NCBI GenBank assembly: GCA_002171495.2
Contig: NHEU02000033.1
Coordinates: forward strand, 32,370-37,456
Length of the DNA: 5,087 nt
Direction: 5' to 3'
Origin: Alphaproteobacteria bacterium TMED93
Lineage (GTDB): Bacteria > Pseudomonadota > Alphaproteobacteria > TMED109
In this document: positions 1-5,087 of the stretch, in pieces
Position numbering within the stretch: the stretch's first letter is position 1
Layout of the letters: each line of letters starts with the position of its first letter
Made by a program: the position numbers and the translations under genes
The notes under the pieces: model-generated
The model's input: only the letters and a program-made list of their open reading frames with translations
Told to the model about the DNA's origin: nothing
Database searches by the model: none

Positions 1-603
1 ATGGTTAAAAAAATTCAAGAGCAGTATGATAGTTTTAAATTTTCTAAAGAAAATAATGTTTTAATACATAATATTTTAAAAAAGTACCCATCTTCCCAAT
101 CTGGTAGTGCAGTAATGCCTTTGTTGGATTTAGCAATGCGACAATGTAAGGGTTGGATACCAGAATCTGCAATGAAAGAAGTTGGTAAAATTATTGATAT
201 TCCTTTCATTAAAGTATATGAGGTAGCAACTTTTTATTCTATGTTTAACCTAAAGCCAATTGGAAAATATTTTATCCAGTTTTGTACTACTACTCCATGC
301 TGGTTAAAAGGAAGTGATGACTTGCTAGAGCTTTGTAAAAGTTATTTAAATGTAGGTTTAAATGAAACCACTGAAGACGGAAACTTTACATTAAAAGAGG
401 TAGAGTGTTTAGGTGCTTGTGTAAATGCTCCTATGGTGCAAATTAACGACGATTATTTTGAAGATTTAGATGAAGAAAGTTTAATAAAATTACTAGATAA
501 CTTACGAAATGGAAATAAAGTAAAAATAGGTTCTCAGTTAAAAGAAAGAAAATGTTCAGAGCCAATAAAGATAGTAGGAAAAAATAAAAATGTTAAGCGA
601 TAA
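1..603 (+). CDS. nuoE: NADH-quinone oxidoreductase subunit E (24 kDa, 2Fe-2S cluster N1a)
   Basis: This is the 24-kDa subunit of the complex I NADH-oxidising module, a cytoplasmic partner of NuoF that holds binuclear cluster N1a. The 200-residue protein has the usual helical N-terminal part (about residues 18-85, including the conserved EVATFYSMF at 74-82). A thioredoxin-like ferredoxin domain follows, with all four cluster ligands: Cys95 and Cys100 (C-x4-C, in CTTTPCW) and Cys136 and Cys140 (C-x3-C, in [12 protein letters not shown]). The tail from about residue 170 (VKIGSQ..ER..SEP) resembles the extension of alphaproteobacterial NuoE. The start is taken as the ATG at base 1. The N-terminus then has the expected family length, but upstream sequence and a ribosome binding site cannot be seen, so a start further upstream is not excluded. 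The last 14 bases overlap nuoF, implying co-translation. Family identity is certain from the motifs; cluster assignment is family knowledge. Confidence 0.97.
   Translation: MVKKIQEQYDSFKFSKENNVLIHNILKKYPSSQSGSAVMPLLDLAMRQCKGWIPESAMKEVGKIIDIPFIKVYEVATFYSMFNLKPIGKYFIQFCTTTPCWLKGSDDLLELCKSYLNVGLNETTEDGNFTLKEVECLGACVNAPMVQINDDYFEDLDEESLIKLLDNLRNGNKVKIGSQLKERKCSEPIKIVGKNKNVKR
576..580 (+). promoter_or_regulatory. Ribosome binding site of nuoF, inside nuoE
   Basis: AGGAA lies nine bases before the ATG at 590, within the last codons of nuoE. It is a recognisable Shine-Dalgarno core in an otherwise A-rich context. It supports the 590 start even though that start lies inside the upstream gene. Function is inferred from position and sequence only. 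Confidence 0.6.
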
Positions 604-1873
604 AGATAAGATTTTTAAAAATATATACGGTTTTTCTGGTACAGGTTTAAAAGTAGCTAAGAGCTTAGGTGATTGGAATAATACAAAAAGTATTATGTTA
701 AAAGGAAAAAATTGGATATTAGACGAAGTAAAAAAATCAGGTTTGAGAGGTAGAGGAGGGGCTGGTTTCCCTACAGGATTAAAATGGTCTTTCATGCCTC
801 AAGAGTTATCTGAAAAACCACACTATGTCGTAATTAATGCTGATGAAAGTGAACCAGGAACATGCAAAGATAGAGAAATATTAAGAAATGAACCTTTCAA
901 ATTAATAGAAGGAATTCTTTATGCTTCAATTGCTATGCAGGCTCACAGTGCTTACATCTATATTAGAGGCGAATTCTATAATGAATACAATAGCCTGCAA
1001 AGGGCTATTGATGAGTGTTATGAAAATAATTTATTAGGAAAAAATATTCTTAAAACAGATTGGGATCTTGATCTTTTTGTTCATAGAGGAGCTGGTGCAT
1101 ATATTTGTGGTGAAGAGTCTGCACTTTTAGAAAGTCTTGAAGGAAAAAAAGGACAGCCGAGATTAAAACCTCCATTTCCTGCTAATGTTGGTTTGTATGG
1201 TTGTCCTACTACTGTATCAAATGTTGAAACTGTATCAGTTGTTCCTGAAATCTTAAAAAGAGGGTTCTCTTGGTTTGCAAATTTGGGTAAAGAAAATAAT
1301 ACTGGAACCAAACTTTTTTGTATTTCAGGTCATGTTAATTCTCCCTGTACTGTTGAAGAAGAAATGGGAATATCAATAAAAGAACTTATTAATAAACATG
1401 CTAACGGTGTAAGAGGAGGTTGGGAAAACTTAAAAGCTATTATTCCAGGAGGTTCTTCAACTCCATTACTTCCATCTTCTCTGTGTAATGATCTGAATAT
1501 GGACTTTGATAGTTTAAAGGCTGTTAACAGTGGCCTCGGAACAGCTGGTGTAATTGTAATGGACAAAAGCACAGACCTGATAAAAGCTATTACTAGATTA
1601 TCAAGATTTTATAATCATGAGAGTTGTGGTCAATGTACTCCATGTAGAGAAGGAACAGGTTGGATACTTAAAATGATGAAAAAGTTAAGTGTTGGTGACG
1701 CAAGAGTAGATGATATAGATAAATTAAGTGATATTTGTTCTCAAGTAGAAAATCATACTATTTGTGCACTAGGTGATGCAGCTGCTTGGCCTGTACAAGG
1801 ATTAATAAGACATTTTAGAGATGAAATTGAAAAAAAAATTCAGGATAATTTATTAAGAAAGTCTGCTGAGTGA
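590..1873 (+). CDS. nuoF: NADH-quinone oxidoreductase subunit F (51 kDa, NADH/FMN, 4Fe-4S cluster N3)
   Basis: This is the catalytic entry subunit of complex I. It takes a hydride from NADH to FMN and passes electrons to cluster N3, on the cytoplasmic tip of the peripheral arm. The 427 residues match the family's usual length. Visible motifs in order are the glycine-rich NADH/FMN segment [16 protein letters not shown] (51-66), [14 protein letters not shown] (83-96), the 51-kDa signature [16 protein letters not shown] (167-182) followed by [19 protein letters not shown], and the N3 motif [12 protein letters not shown] (344-355). The N3 ligands are Cys346, Cys349, Cys352 and Cys392. The start at 590 gives the standard N-terminus ([14 protein letters not shown]) and has an AGGAA site upstream. 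The gene begins 14 bases inside nuoE and its TGA stop overlaps the nuoG GTG start. All catalytic signatures are intact, so it should be functional. A run of nine A's lies at 1830-1838, but the reading frame is not disturbed. Confidence 0.98.
   Translation: MLSDKDKIFKNIYGFSGTGLKVAKSLGDWNNTKSIMLKGKNWILDEVKKSGLRGRGGAGFPTGLKWSFMPQELSEKPHYVVINADESEPGTCKDREILRNEPFKLIEGILYASIAMQAHSAYIYIRGEFYNEYNSLQRAIDECYENNLLGKNILKTDWDLDLFVHRGAGAYICGEESALLESLEGKKGQPRLKPPFPANVGLYGCPTTVSNVETVSVVPEILKRGFSWFANLGKENNTGTKLFCISGHVNSPCTVEEEMGISIKELINKHANGVRGGWENLKAIIPGGSSTPLLPSSLCNDLNMDFDSLKAVNSGLGTAGVIVMDKSTDLIKAITRLSRFYNHESCGQCTPCREGTGWILKMMKKLSVGDARVDDIDKLSDICSQVENHTICALGDAAAWPVQGLIRHFRDEIEKKIQDNLLRKSAE
988..1010 (+). 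other. Perfect 8-bp inverted repeat (hairpin) inside nuoF
   Basis: The arms CAATAGCC (988-995) and GGCTATTG (1003-1010) are exact reverse complements around a 7-base loop. A T996-G1002 wobble could extend the stem by one pair. It lies in codons 133-141 of nuoF, where several G/C-ending codons (AGC, CTG, AGG) occur in an otherwise A/T-ending gene. The six innermost arm bases are the same as in the hairpin in early nuoI. A chance origin is quite possible. Confidence 0.45.
1855..1861 (+). promoter_or_regulatory. Weak ribosome binding site candidate for nuoG
   Basis: The purine-rich AAGAAAG lies eight bases before the GTG at 1870 but is a poor match to the Shine-Dalgarno core. Because the nuoG start overlaps the nuoF stop (GTGA, 1870-1873), terminating ribosomes probably restart directly. 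A strong site may therefore not be needed. Confidence 0.35.
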
Positions 1874-3936
1874 TAAAGGTTAAGGTAAATAACAAAGTGG
1901 TTGAAGTGCCAGAGGGTGCAACTGTAATGCAAGCTTGTGAAGCTGCGGGAGAAGAAATTCCCAGGTTTTGCTATCATGAGAAATTATCAATTGCAGGAAA
2001 CTGCAGAATGTGTTTAGTTGATATAGAAAGATCGCCAAAACCAGTAGCTTCTTGTGCTATGCCAGCTGCAAATGAAATGGTAATTAAAACTAATACTGAA
2101 AAAGTAGAGAAGGCTAGAAAAGGTGTAATGGAGTTCTTGTTAATAAATCATCCTTTGGACTGTCCAATTTGTGATCAGGGAGGAGAATGTGACCTCCAAG
2201 ACCAATCATTATATTTTGGAAAATCTACAAGCAGATATCAAGATAGTAAAAGAGCAGTCGATGAAAAAAATTTTGGACCATTAATTAAAACCGTTATGAC
2301 AAGGTGCATTCATTGTACAAGATGTGTAAGGTTTATGGATGAAATAGCAGGAACACATGAGTTGGGAGCGATAAATAGAGGTGAAGGCATGGAAATTACT
2401 TCTGCCATTGAGGGTGGAATTACAAGTGAACTATCTGGAAACATCATCGACCTTTGTCCTGTAGGTGCATTAACTTCAAAACCCTATGCATTTACAGCAA
2501 GGTCATGGGAACTTAATCACTTTGACTCTATTGATGTGAGTGATGCAATAGGATCTAATGTTAGAATTGATGAATTTAATGGCGAGATTAAAAGAATACT
2601 TCCTAGAGAAAATGAAGAAATAAATCAAGAATGGCTTTCTGATAAAGCAAGATTTTTTTATGATGGCCTTAAAAATCAAAGGTTAGATAAACCTTTTGTT
2701 AAGAAAAATAATAAACTTCTTTCTAGTGATTGGAATAAAGCATTAGATATAATAATAAAAAAAATTAATGATAATAGTTCATCTGAAATAGCAGCAATAA
2801 GTGGAGCTTTAACAGATACTGAAACAATGTATACAGCTAAAGAGTTCTTTAAAGGAATTGGTGTTAAAAATATAGATTGTAGATTTAACCTATCACAAGT
2901 TCCATTTAGTAATCCAAATGATTGGTTATTTAACTCAGGCATAGAAAACATTGATGTTATAGATAAATTACTTATTATTGGTTGTGATCCAAGAAGAGAG
3001 GCTGCTGTCTTAAATTCTAGAATAAGACAAAGGTGGCTTACAGGAGGTTTAGATATTTTAACTATTAGCACTCCTGAAGATTTGACTTACAAGTTTAATA
3101 GTCTTGGCAATGATATAAGTATTTTATCTGACTTAAATACTCAAATAAAAATTAAAAGTTTTTTTAAGAATGCTAATTTTCCAATGATAATATTAGGAGA
3201 TAGTATTTTATCTACTTCACAAGGAAACAAAATACATAAAATTGTTAAAAATATTAGTCAGGAAGCAAATCTGATTAGAAAAAATTGGAATGGTTTTAAT
3301 GTTTTAAATAAGTATGCTTCTAGAGTAGGTGGTTTATCTGTTGGTTTTGTGCCTTATGAAGGTGGTTTGTGTTCTGTAGAGATAAAAAAAGCACTAAAAA
3401 GTAAAAAAATAAAAGTATTATTTTTGATAGAAGCAGATGATTTTATTATAAATAACAATGACTTAAAAGATGTATTTATTATTTATATAGGCCATCATGG
3501 AGATAGATTTGCTGGTAATTCTGATGTAATACTTCCCACAAGTGCCTTTACGGAAAAAAAATCTTTATACCTAAATATAGAAGGAAGAGCGCAGTTTACT
3601 AAAACTATTACCTCTAAACCTGGTGTTGCGGTGGATAGTTGGAAAGTCTTTAAGGCTTTGGATCAAAAATTATCTTCAGTAATTAAATACAATACACATG
3701 AAGGTTTATTGAAACAAATGTTTGATGATTATCCTTTATTAAGAAATCAGAATTATGCTGAAAAGTCAAAATGGGAAGCAGAAAAAAATAATAAAATTAA
3801 ACTAGCATCAGAAATTAATGACTTTTTAGTTAAAAACTTTTATCAAACCTGTTGCATTTCTAGATCATCAGAAAATATGGCAAATTGTGTAAAAGAAATT
3901 CTAGAAATTAAAAAGGTTAATAATGGAAATATTTAA
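1870..3936 (+). CDS. nuoG: NADH-quinone oxidoreductase subunit G (75 kDa, clusters N1b, N4, N5)
   Basis: This is the 75-kDa subunit of complex I, which carries the electron wire from N3 towards NuoI. The 688-residue protein has an N-terminal 2Fe-2S ferredoxin domain (N1b: Cys34, Cys45, Cys48, Cys62), then the His-Cys3 motif for N5 (His94, Cys98, Cys101, Cys107). The N4 motif follows (Cys146, Cys149, Cys152, with Cys196 in DLCPVGAL). A molybdopterin-oxidoreductase-like region starts near Trp213 and runs to the end; it includes the family segments [21 protein letters not shown] (541-545) and [10 protein letters not shown]. In this family that fold does not use molybdenum. No extra CxxCxxxC N7 motif follows N4, as in mitochondria and alphaproteobacteria. 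The start is GTG at 1870: it gives the standard N-terminus and overlaps the nuoF stop by 4 bases. The 3' end overlaps nuoH by 14 bases. The C-terminal half is Lys/Asn/Ile-rich and more diverged. An unusual Cys661-Cys662 sits in the C-terminal [11 protein letters not shown] motif. Confidence 0.97.
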   Translation: MIKVKVNNKVVEVPEGATVMQACEAAGEEIPRFCYHEKLSIAGNCRMCLVDIERSPKPVASCAMPAANEMVIKTNTEKVEKARKGVMEFLLINHPLDCPICDQGGECDLQDQSLYFGKSTSRYQDSKRAVDEKNFGPLIKTVMTRCIHCTRCVRFMDEIAGTHELGAINRGEGMEITSAIEGGITSELSGNIIDLCPVGALTSKPYAFTARSWELNHFDSIDVSDAIGSNVRIDEFNGEIKRILPRENEEINQEWLSDKARFFYDGLKNQRLDKPFVKKNNKLLSSDWNKALDIIIKKINDNSSSEIAAISGALTDTETMYTAKEFFKGIGVKNIDCRFNLSQVPFSNPNDWLFNSGIENIDVIDKLLIIGCDPRREAAVLNSRIRQRWLTGGLDILTISTPEDLTYKFNSLGNDISILSDLNTQIKIKSFFKNANFPMIILGDSILSTSQGNKIHKIVKNISQEANLIRKNWNGFNVLNKYASRVGGLSVGFVPYEGGLCSVEIKKALKSKKIKVLFLIEADDFIINNNDLKDVFIIYIGHHGDRFAGNSDVILPTSAFTEKKSLYLNIEGRAQFTKTITSKPGVAVDSWKVFKALDQKLSSVIKYNTHEGLLKQMFDDYPLLRNQNYAEKSKWEAEKNNKIKLASEINDFLVKNFYQTCCISRSSENMANCVKEILEIKKVNNGNI
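3911..3916 (+). promoter_or_regulatory. Ribosome binding site of nuoH, inside nuoG
   Basis: AAAAGG, extended by a T to AAAAGGT, lies six bases before the ATG at 3923, within the last codons of nuoG. It is a partial Shine-Dalgarno match at suitable spacing. It favours 3923 as the nuoH start, with a 14-base gene overlap. Inferred from sequence and position. Confidence 0.55.
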
Positions 3937-4942
3937 CTTTGAAAATTTAAAGTATTTTTTTATGTTAGTACTATATGTGCTGGCAATCATAGGGCCGTTA
4001 TTAGTTGCTGTAGCATTTTTAACTTATCTAGAAAGAAAGGTAATAGCTTTAGTACAGTATAGAAAGGGACCAAACGTTGTTGGTTTTTTTGGGTTACTTC
4101 AACCTTTTGCTGATGGAGTGAAGTTATTTTCTAAGGAAACAATTATTCCTGCTAGTTCTAGCAAACTGATTTTTGTATTAGCTCCTATGATTTCTTTTTC
4201 CTTATCACTCATTGCTTGGAGTGTTATACCAGTCTCTGAAAATTTAGTATTATCTGATATTAATGTTGGTATTTTATACCTGTTTGCAGTATCTTCCTTA
4301 TCAATTTATGGTATTATTATGGCAGGATGGGCTAGTAATTCAAAATATGCATTTTTAGGAGCATTAAGGTCAGCTGCACAAATGGTATCTTATGAGGTTT
4401 CGATTGGTTTTGTAATAGTAACAGTTTTATTGTGTGTAGGATCTTTAAATCTTTCAAATATTGTACTTGCTCAGAAAGGCTGTTGGTATGTATTTCCGCT
4501 ATTTCCTATGTTTGTTGTATTCGTCATATCAGCTTTAGCAGAAACTAATAGAGCTCCATTTGACTTACCTGAAGATGAGTCAGCATTAGTTGCTGGATAT
4601 TTTACAGAATATTCCTCAATGCTATTTGCTATGTTTTTTTTAGGAGAATACTCTGCAATGATACTTATGAGCTCATTGGGGACAATCTTATTTTTAGGAG
4701 GTTGGTTGCCTCCATTTGATAATGAATTATTTAATGCAATTCCTAGTTTTATATGGTTTTTTCTAAAAGTTGGTCTATTACTATTTATATTTTTATGGGT
4801 TAGAGCTACATTACCAAGGTTTAGATATGATCAGCTTATGAGATTAGGCTGGAAAGTTTTTCTTCCTTTATCACTATTATGGGTAATATTAACTGCAACT
4901 TTTCTTATTTTCTTTGGACTTCTACCTAATTATGAAAGCTAA
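3923..4942 (+). CDS. nuoH: NADH-quinone oxidoreductase subunit H (membrane subunit, quinone chamber; ND1 homologue)
   Basis: This is the inner-membrane subunit that joins the peripheral arm to the proton-pumping arm and builds the quinone-binding chamber with NuoB and NuoD. It is 339 residues long, the usual size, with about eight hydrophobic segments (roughly 11-33, 81-103, 115-135, 155-175, 188-206, 236-258, 274-294, 311-334). The first family signature is intact: [15 protein letters not shown] (37-51) followed by [16 protein letters not shown] (57-72). Conserved [13 protein letters not shown] (146-158) and [18 protein letters not shown] (294-311) are also present. The second signature, [19 protein letters not shown] (208-226), is atypical: the family norm is E-A/G-E-S/Q-E-L, whereas here it reads E217-D218-E219-S220-A221-L222. 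Glu229 (TEYSSM) is kept. The start at 3923 lies 14 bases inside nuoG behind an AAAAGG site. nuoI begins three bases after the TAA stop. Function is not in doubt, but the altered loop deserves checking. Confidence 0.97.
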   Translation: MEIFNFENLKYFFMLVLYVLAIIGPLLVAVAFLTYLERKVIALVQYRKGPNVVGFFGLLQPFADGVKLFSKETIIPASSSKLIFVLAPMISFSLSLIAWSVIPVSENLVLSDINVGILYLFAVSSLSIYGIIMAGWASNSKYAFLGALRSAAQMVSYEVSIGFVIVTVLLCVGSLNLSNIVLAQKGCWYVFPLFPMFVVFVISALAETNRAPFDLPEDESALVAGYFTEYSSMLFAMFFLGEYSAMILMSSLGTILFLGGWLPPFDNELFNAIPSFIWFFLKVGLLLFIFLWVRATLPRFRYDQLMRLGWKVFLPLSLLWVILTATFLIFFGLLPNYES

Positions 4943-4945
4943 TAT

Positions 4946-5087
4946 ATGAAAAAAATTTATTTAGTACTAAAATCATTATTTCTCATAGATATAGCCAAGG
5001 GGCTATATTTAACATTTTTACGAATGTTTAGTCCTTCGGTCACAATTAATTACCCTTATGAAAAAGGTAAAATTAGTCCAAGATTTA
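4946..5087 (+). CDS. nuoI: NADH-quinone oxidoreductase subunit I, N-terminal part (cut by window edge)
   Basis: This is the 5' end of the 23-kDa ferredoxin-like subunit that carries clusters N6a and N6b and hands electrons to NuoB. Only 47 complete codons are in the window. They read [20 protein letters not shown], then [20 protein letters not shown], then GKISPRF. The TINYP-EKG-SPRF block is the characteristic NuoI segment that precedes the two C-x2-C-x2-C-x3-C-P motifs, which lie beyond the edge. The amphipathic N-terminal helix (about residues 1-28) is expected to lie along the membrane. The ATG at 4946 is three bases after the nuoH stop; a weak GAAAG (4934-4938) lies seven bases upstream. 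Identity rests on this short but diagnostic stretch plus the conserved nuoH-nuoI order. The missing cluster motifs mean integrity cannot be judged. Confidence 0.93.
   Translation, partial: MKKIYLVLKSLFLIDIAKGLYLTFLRMFSPSVTINYPYEKGKISPRF
4986..5011 (+). other. Inverted repeat (hairpin) in the start of nuoI
   Basis: The arms ATATAGCC (4989-4996) and GGCTATAT (5001-5008) are exact reverse complements around the loop AAGG. One G-U pair and two A-T pairs extend the stem outward to 4986 and 5011, giving about 11 pairs. A run of five T's follows at 5015-5019, so the RNA looks like a weak intrinsic terminator or attenuator. It lies inside a coding region about 40 bases after the nuoI start, so termination is unlikely to be its main effect. 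The stem core ATAGCC/GGCTAT is shared with the hairpin in nuoF. Confidence 0.5.

Noticed and set aside
1..60. A promoter or upstream regulatory region for nuoE.
   Set aside because: The window begins at the ATG, so no upstream sequence is available, and the gene is probably internal to a nuoABCDE... transcript.
1521..1530. Perfect 10-base palindrome CTGTTAACAG in nuoF as a possible operator.
   Set aside because: It lies deep inside a conserved coding region with no promoter context and is short enough to be chance.
556..1572. Several 76-80 codon minus-strand open frames opposite nuoF.
   Set aside because: They are antisense shadows of conserved nuoF codons, with no family motif and no independent support.
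1830..1838. A run of nine A's near the 3' end of nuoF (also eight A's at 3554-3561 and eight T's at 4634-4641) as possible programmed frameshift or transcript slippage sites.
   Set aside because: All reading frames continue normally through them to full-length products, and such runs are expected at this base composition.
2676..3071. A 131-codon open frame on the minus strand inside nuoG.
   Set aside because: It lies wholly opposite a strongly conserved gene, shows no recognisable domain, and is Leu/Ser/Ile-rich as expected from reading an AT-rich coding strand backwards.
5015..5019. T-run after the nuoI hairpin as a true intrinsic terminator ending the operon after nuoH.
   Set aside because: The stem is AT-rich, the T-run is short and separated from the stem, and the nuoI frame continues through it to the window edge with conserved residues.

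Overview
This window is a continuous stretch of the nuo operon, encoding respiratory complex I (NDH-1, proton-pumping NADH:ubiquinone oxidoreductase). It comes from an AT-rich bacterium, roughly 30% G+C by eye. Gene order on the + strand is nuoE, nuoF, nuoG, nuoH and the 5' end of nuoI, which runs off the right edge. The protein sequences look alphaproteobacterial and close to the mitochondrial type. NuoG is 688 residues and lacks the extra N7 iron-sulfur motif of E. coli and Thermus NuoG. NuoE has the alphaproteobacterial C-terminal extension. NuoF and NuoH carry mitochondria-like signatures. The low G+C, overlapping genes and absence of inserted accessory genes suggest a streamlined marine lineage (SAR11-like or similar) or a Rickettsiales-type reduced genome. 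The sequence alone does not decide between these.

Layout: nuoE (1-603) overlaps nuoF (590-1873) by 14 bases. nuoF overlaps nuoG (1870-3936) by 4 bases (GTGA). nuoG overlaps nuoH (3923-4942) by 14 bases. nuoH is followed after 3 bases by nuoI (4946 to the edge). There is no non-coding stretch longer than 3 bases, no promoter or terminator between genes, no RNA gene, and no convincing gene on the minus strand. Transcription must start upstream of base 1 or from an undetected internal promoter.

Functionally, NuoE, NuoF and NuoG form the NADH-oxidising module. NuoF binds NADH, FMN and cluster N3; NuoE carries the off-path cluster N1a; NuoG carries N1b, N4 and N5. NuoI passes electrons on through N6a and N6b. 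NuoH is the membrane subunit that forms the quinone chamber with NuoB and NuoD and links quinone chemistry to proton pumping.

This is ordinary core metabolism and I see no undescribed system. The points worth a second look are an altered acidic loop in NuoH (a normally conserved Glu read as Ala221, with a new Asp218), two hairpins with the same ATAGCC/GGCTAT stem core inside nuoF and early nuoI, the tight overlapping gene junctions, and a Cys-Cys in the C-terminal motif of NuoG.
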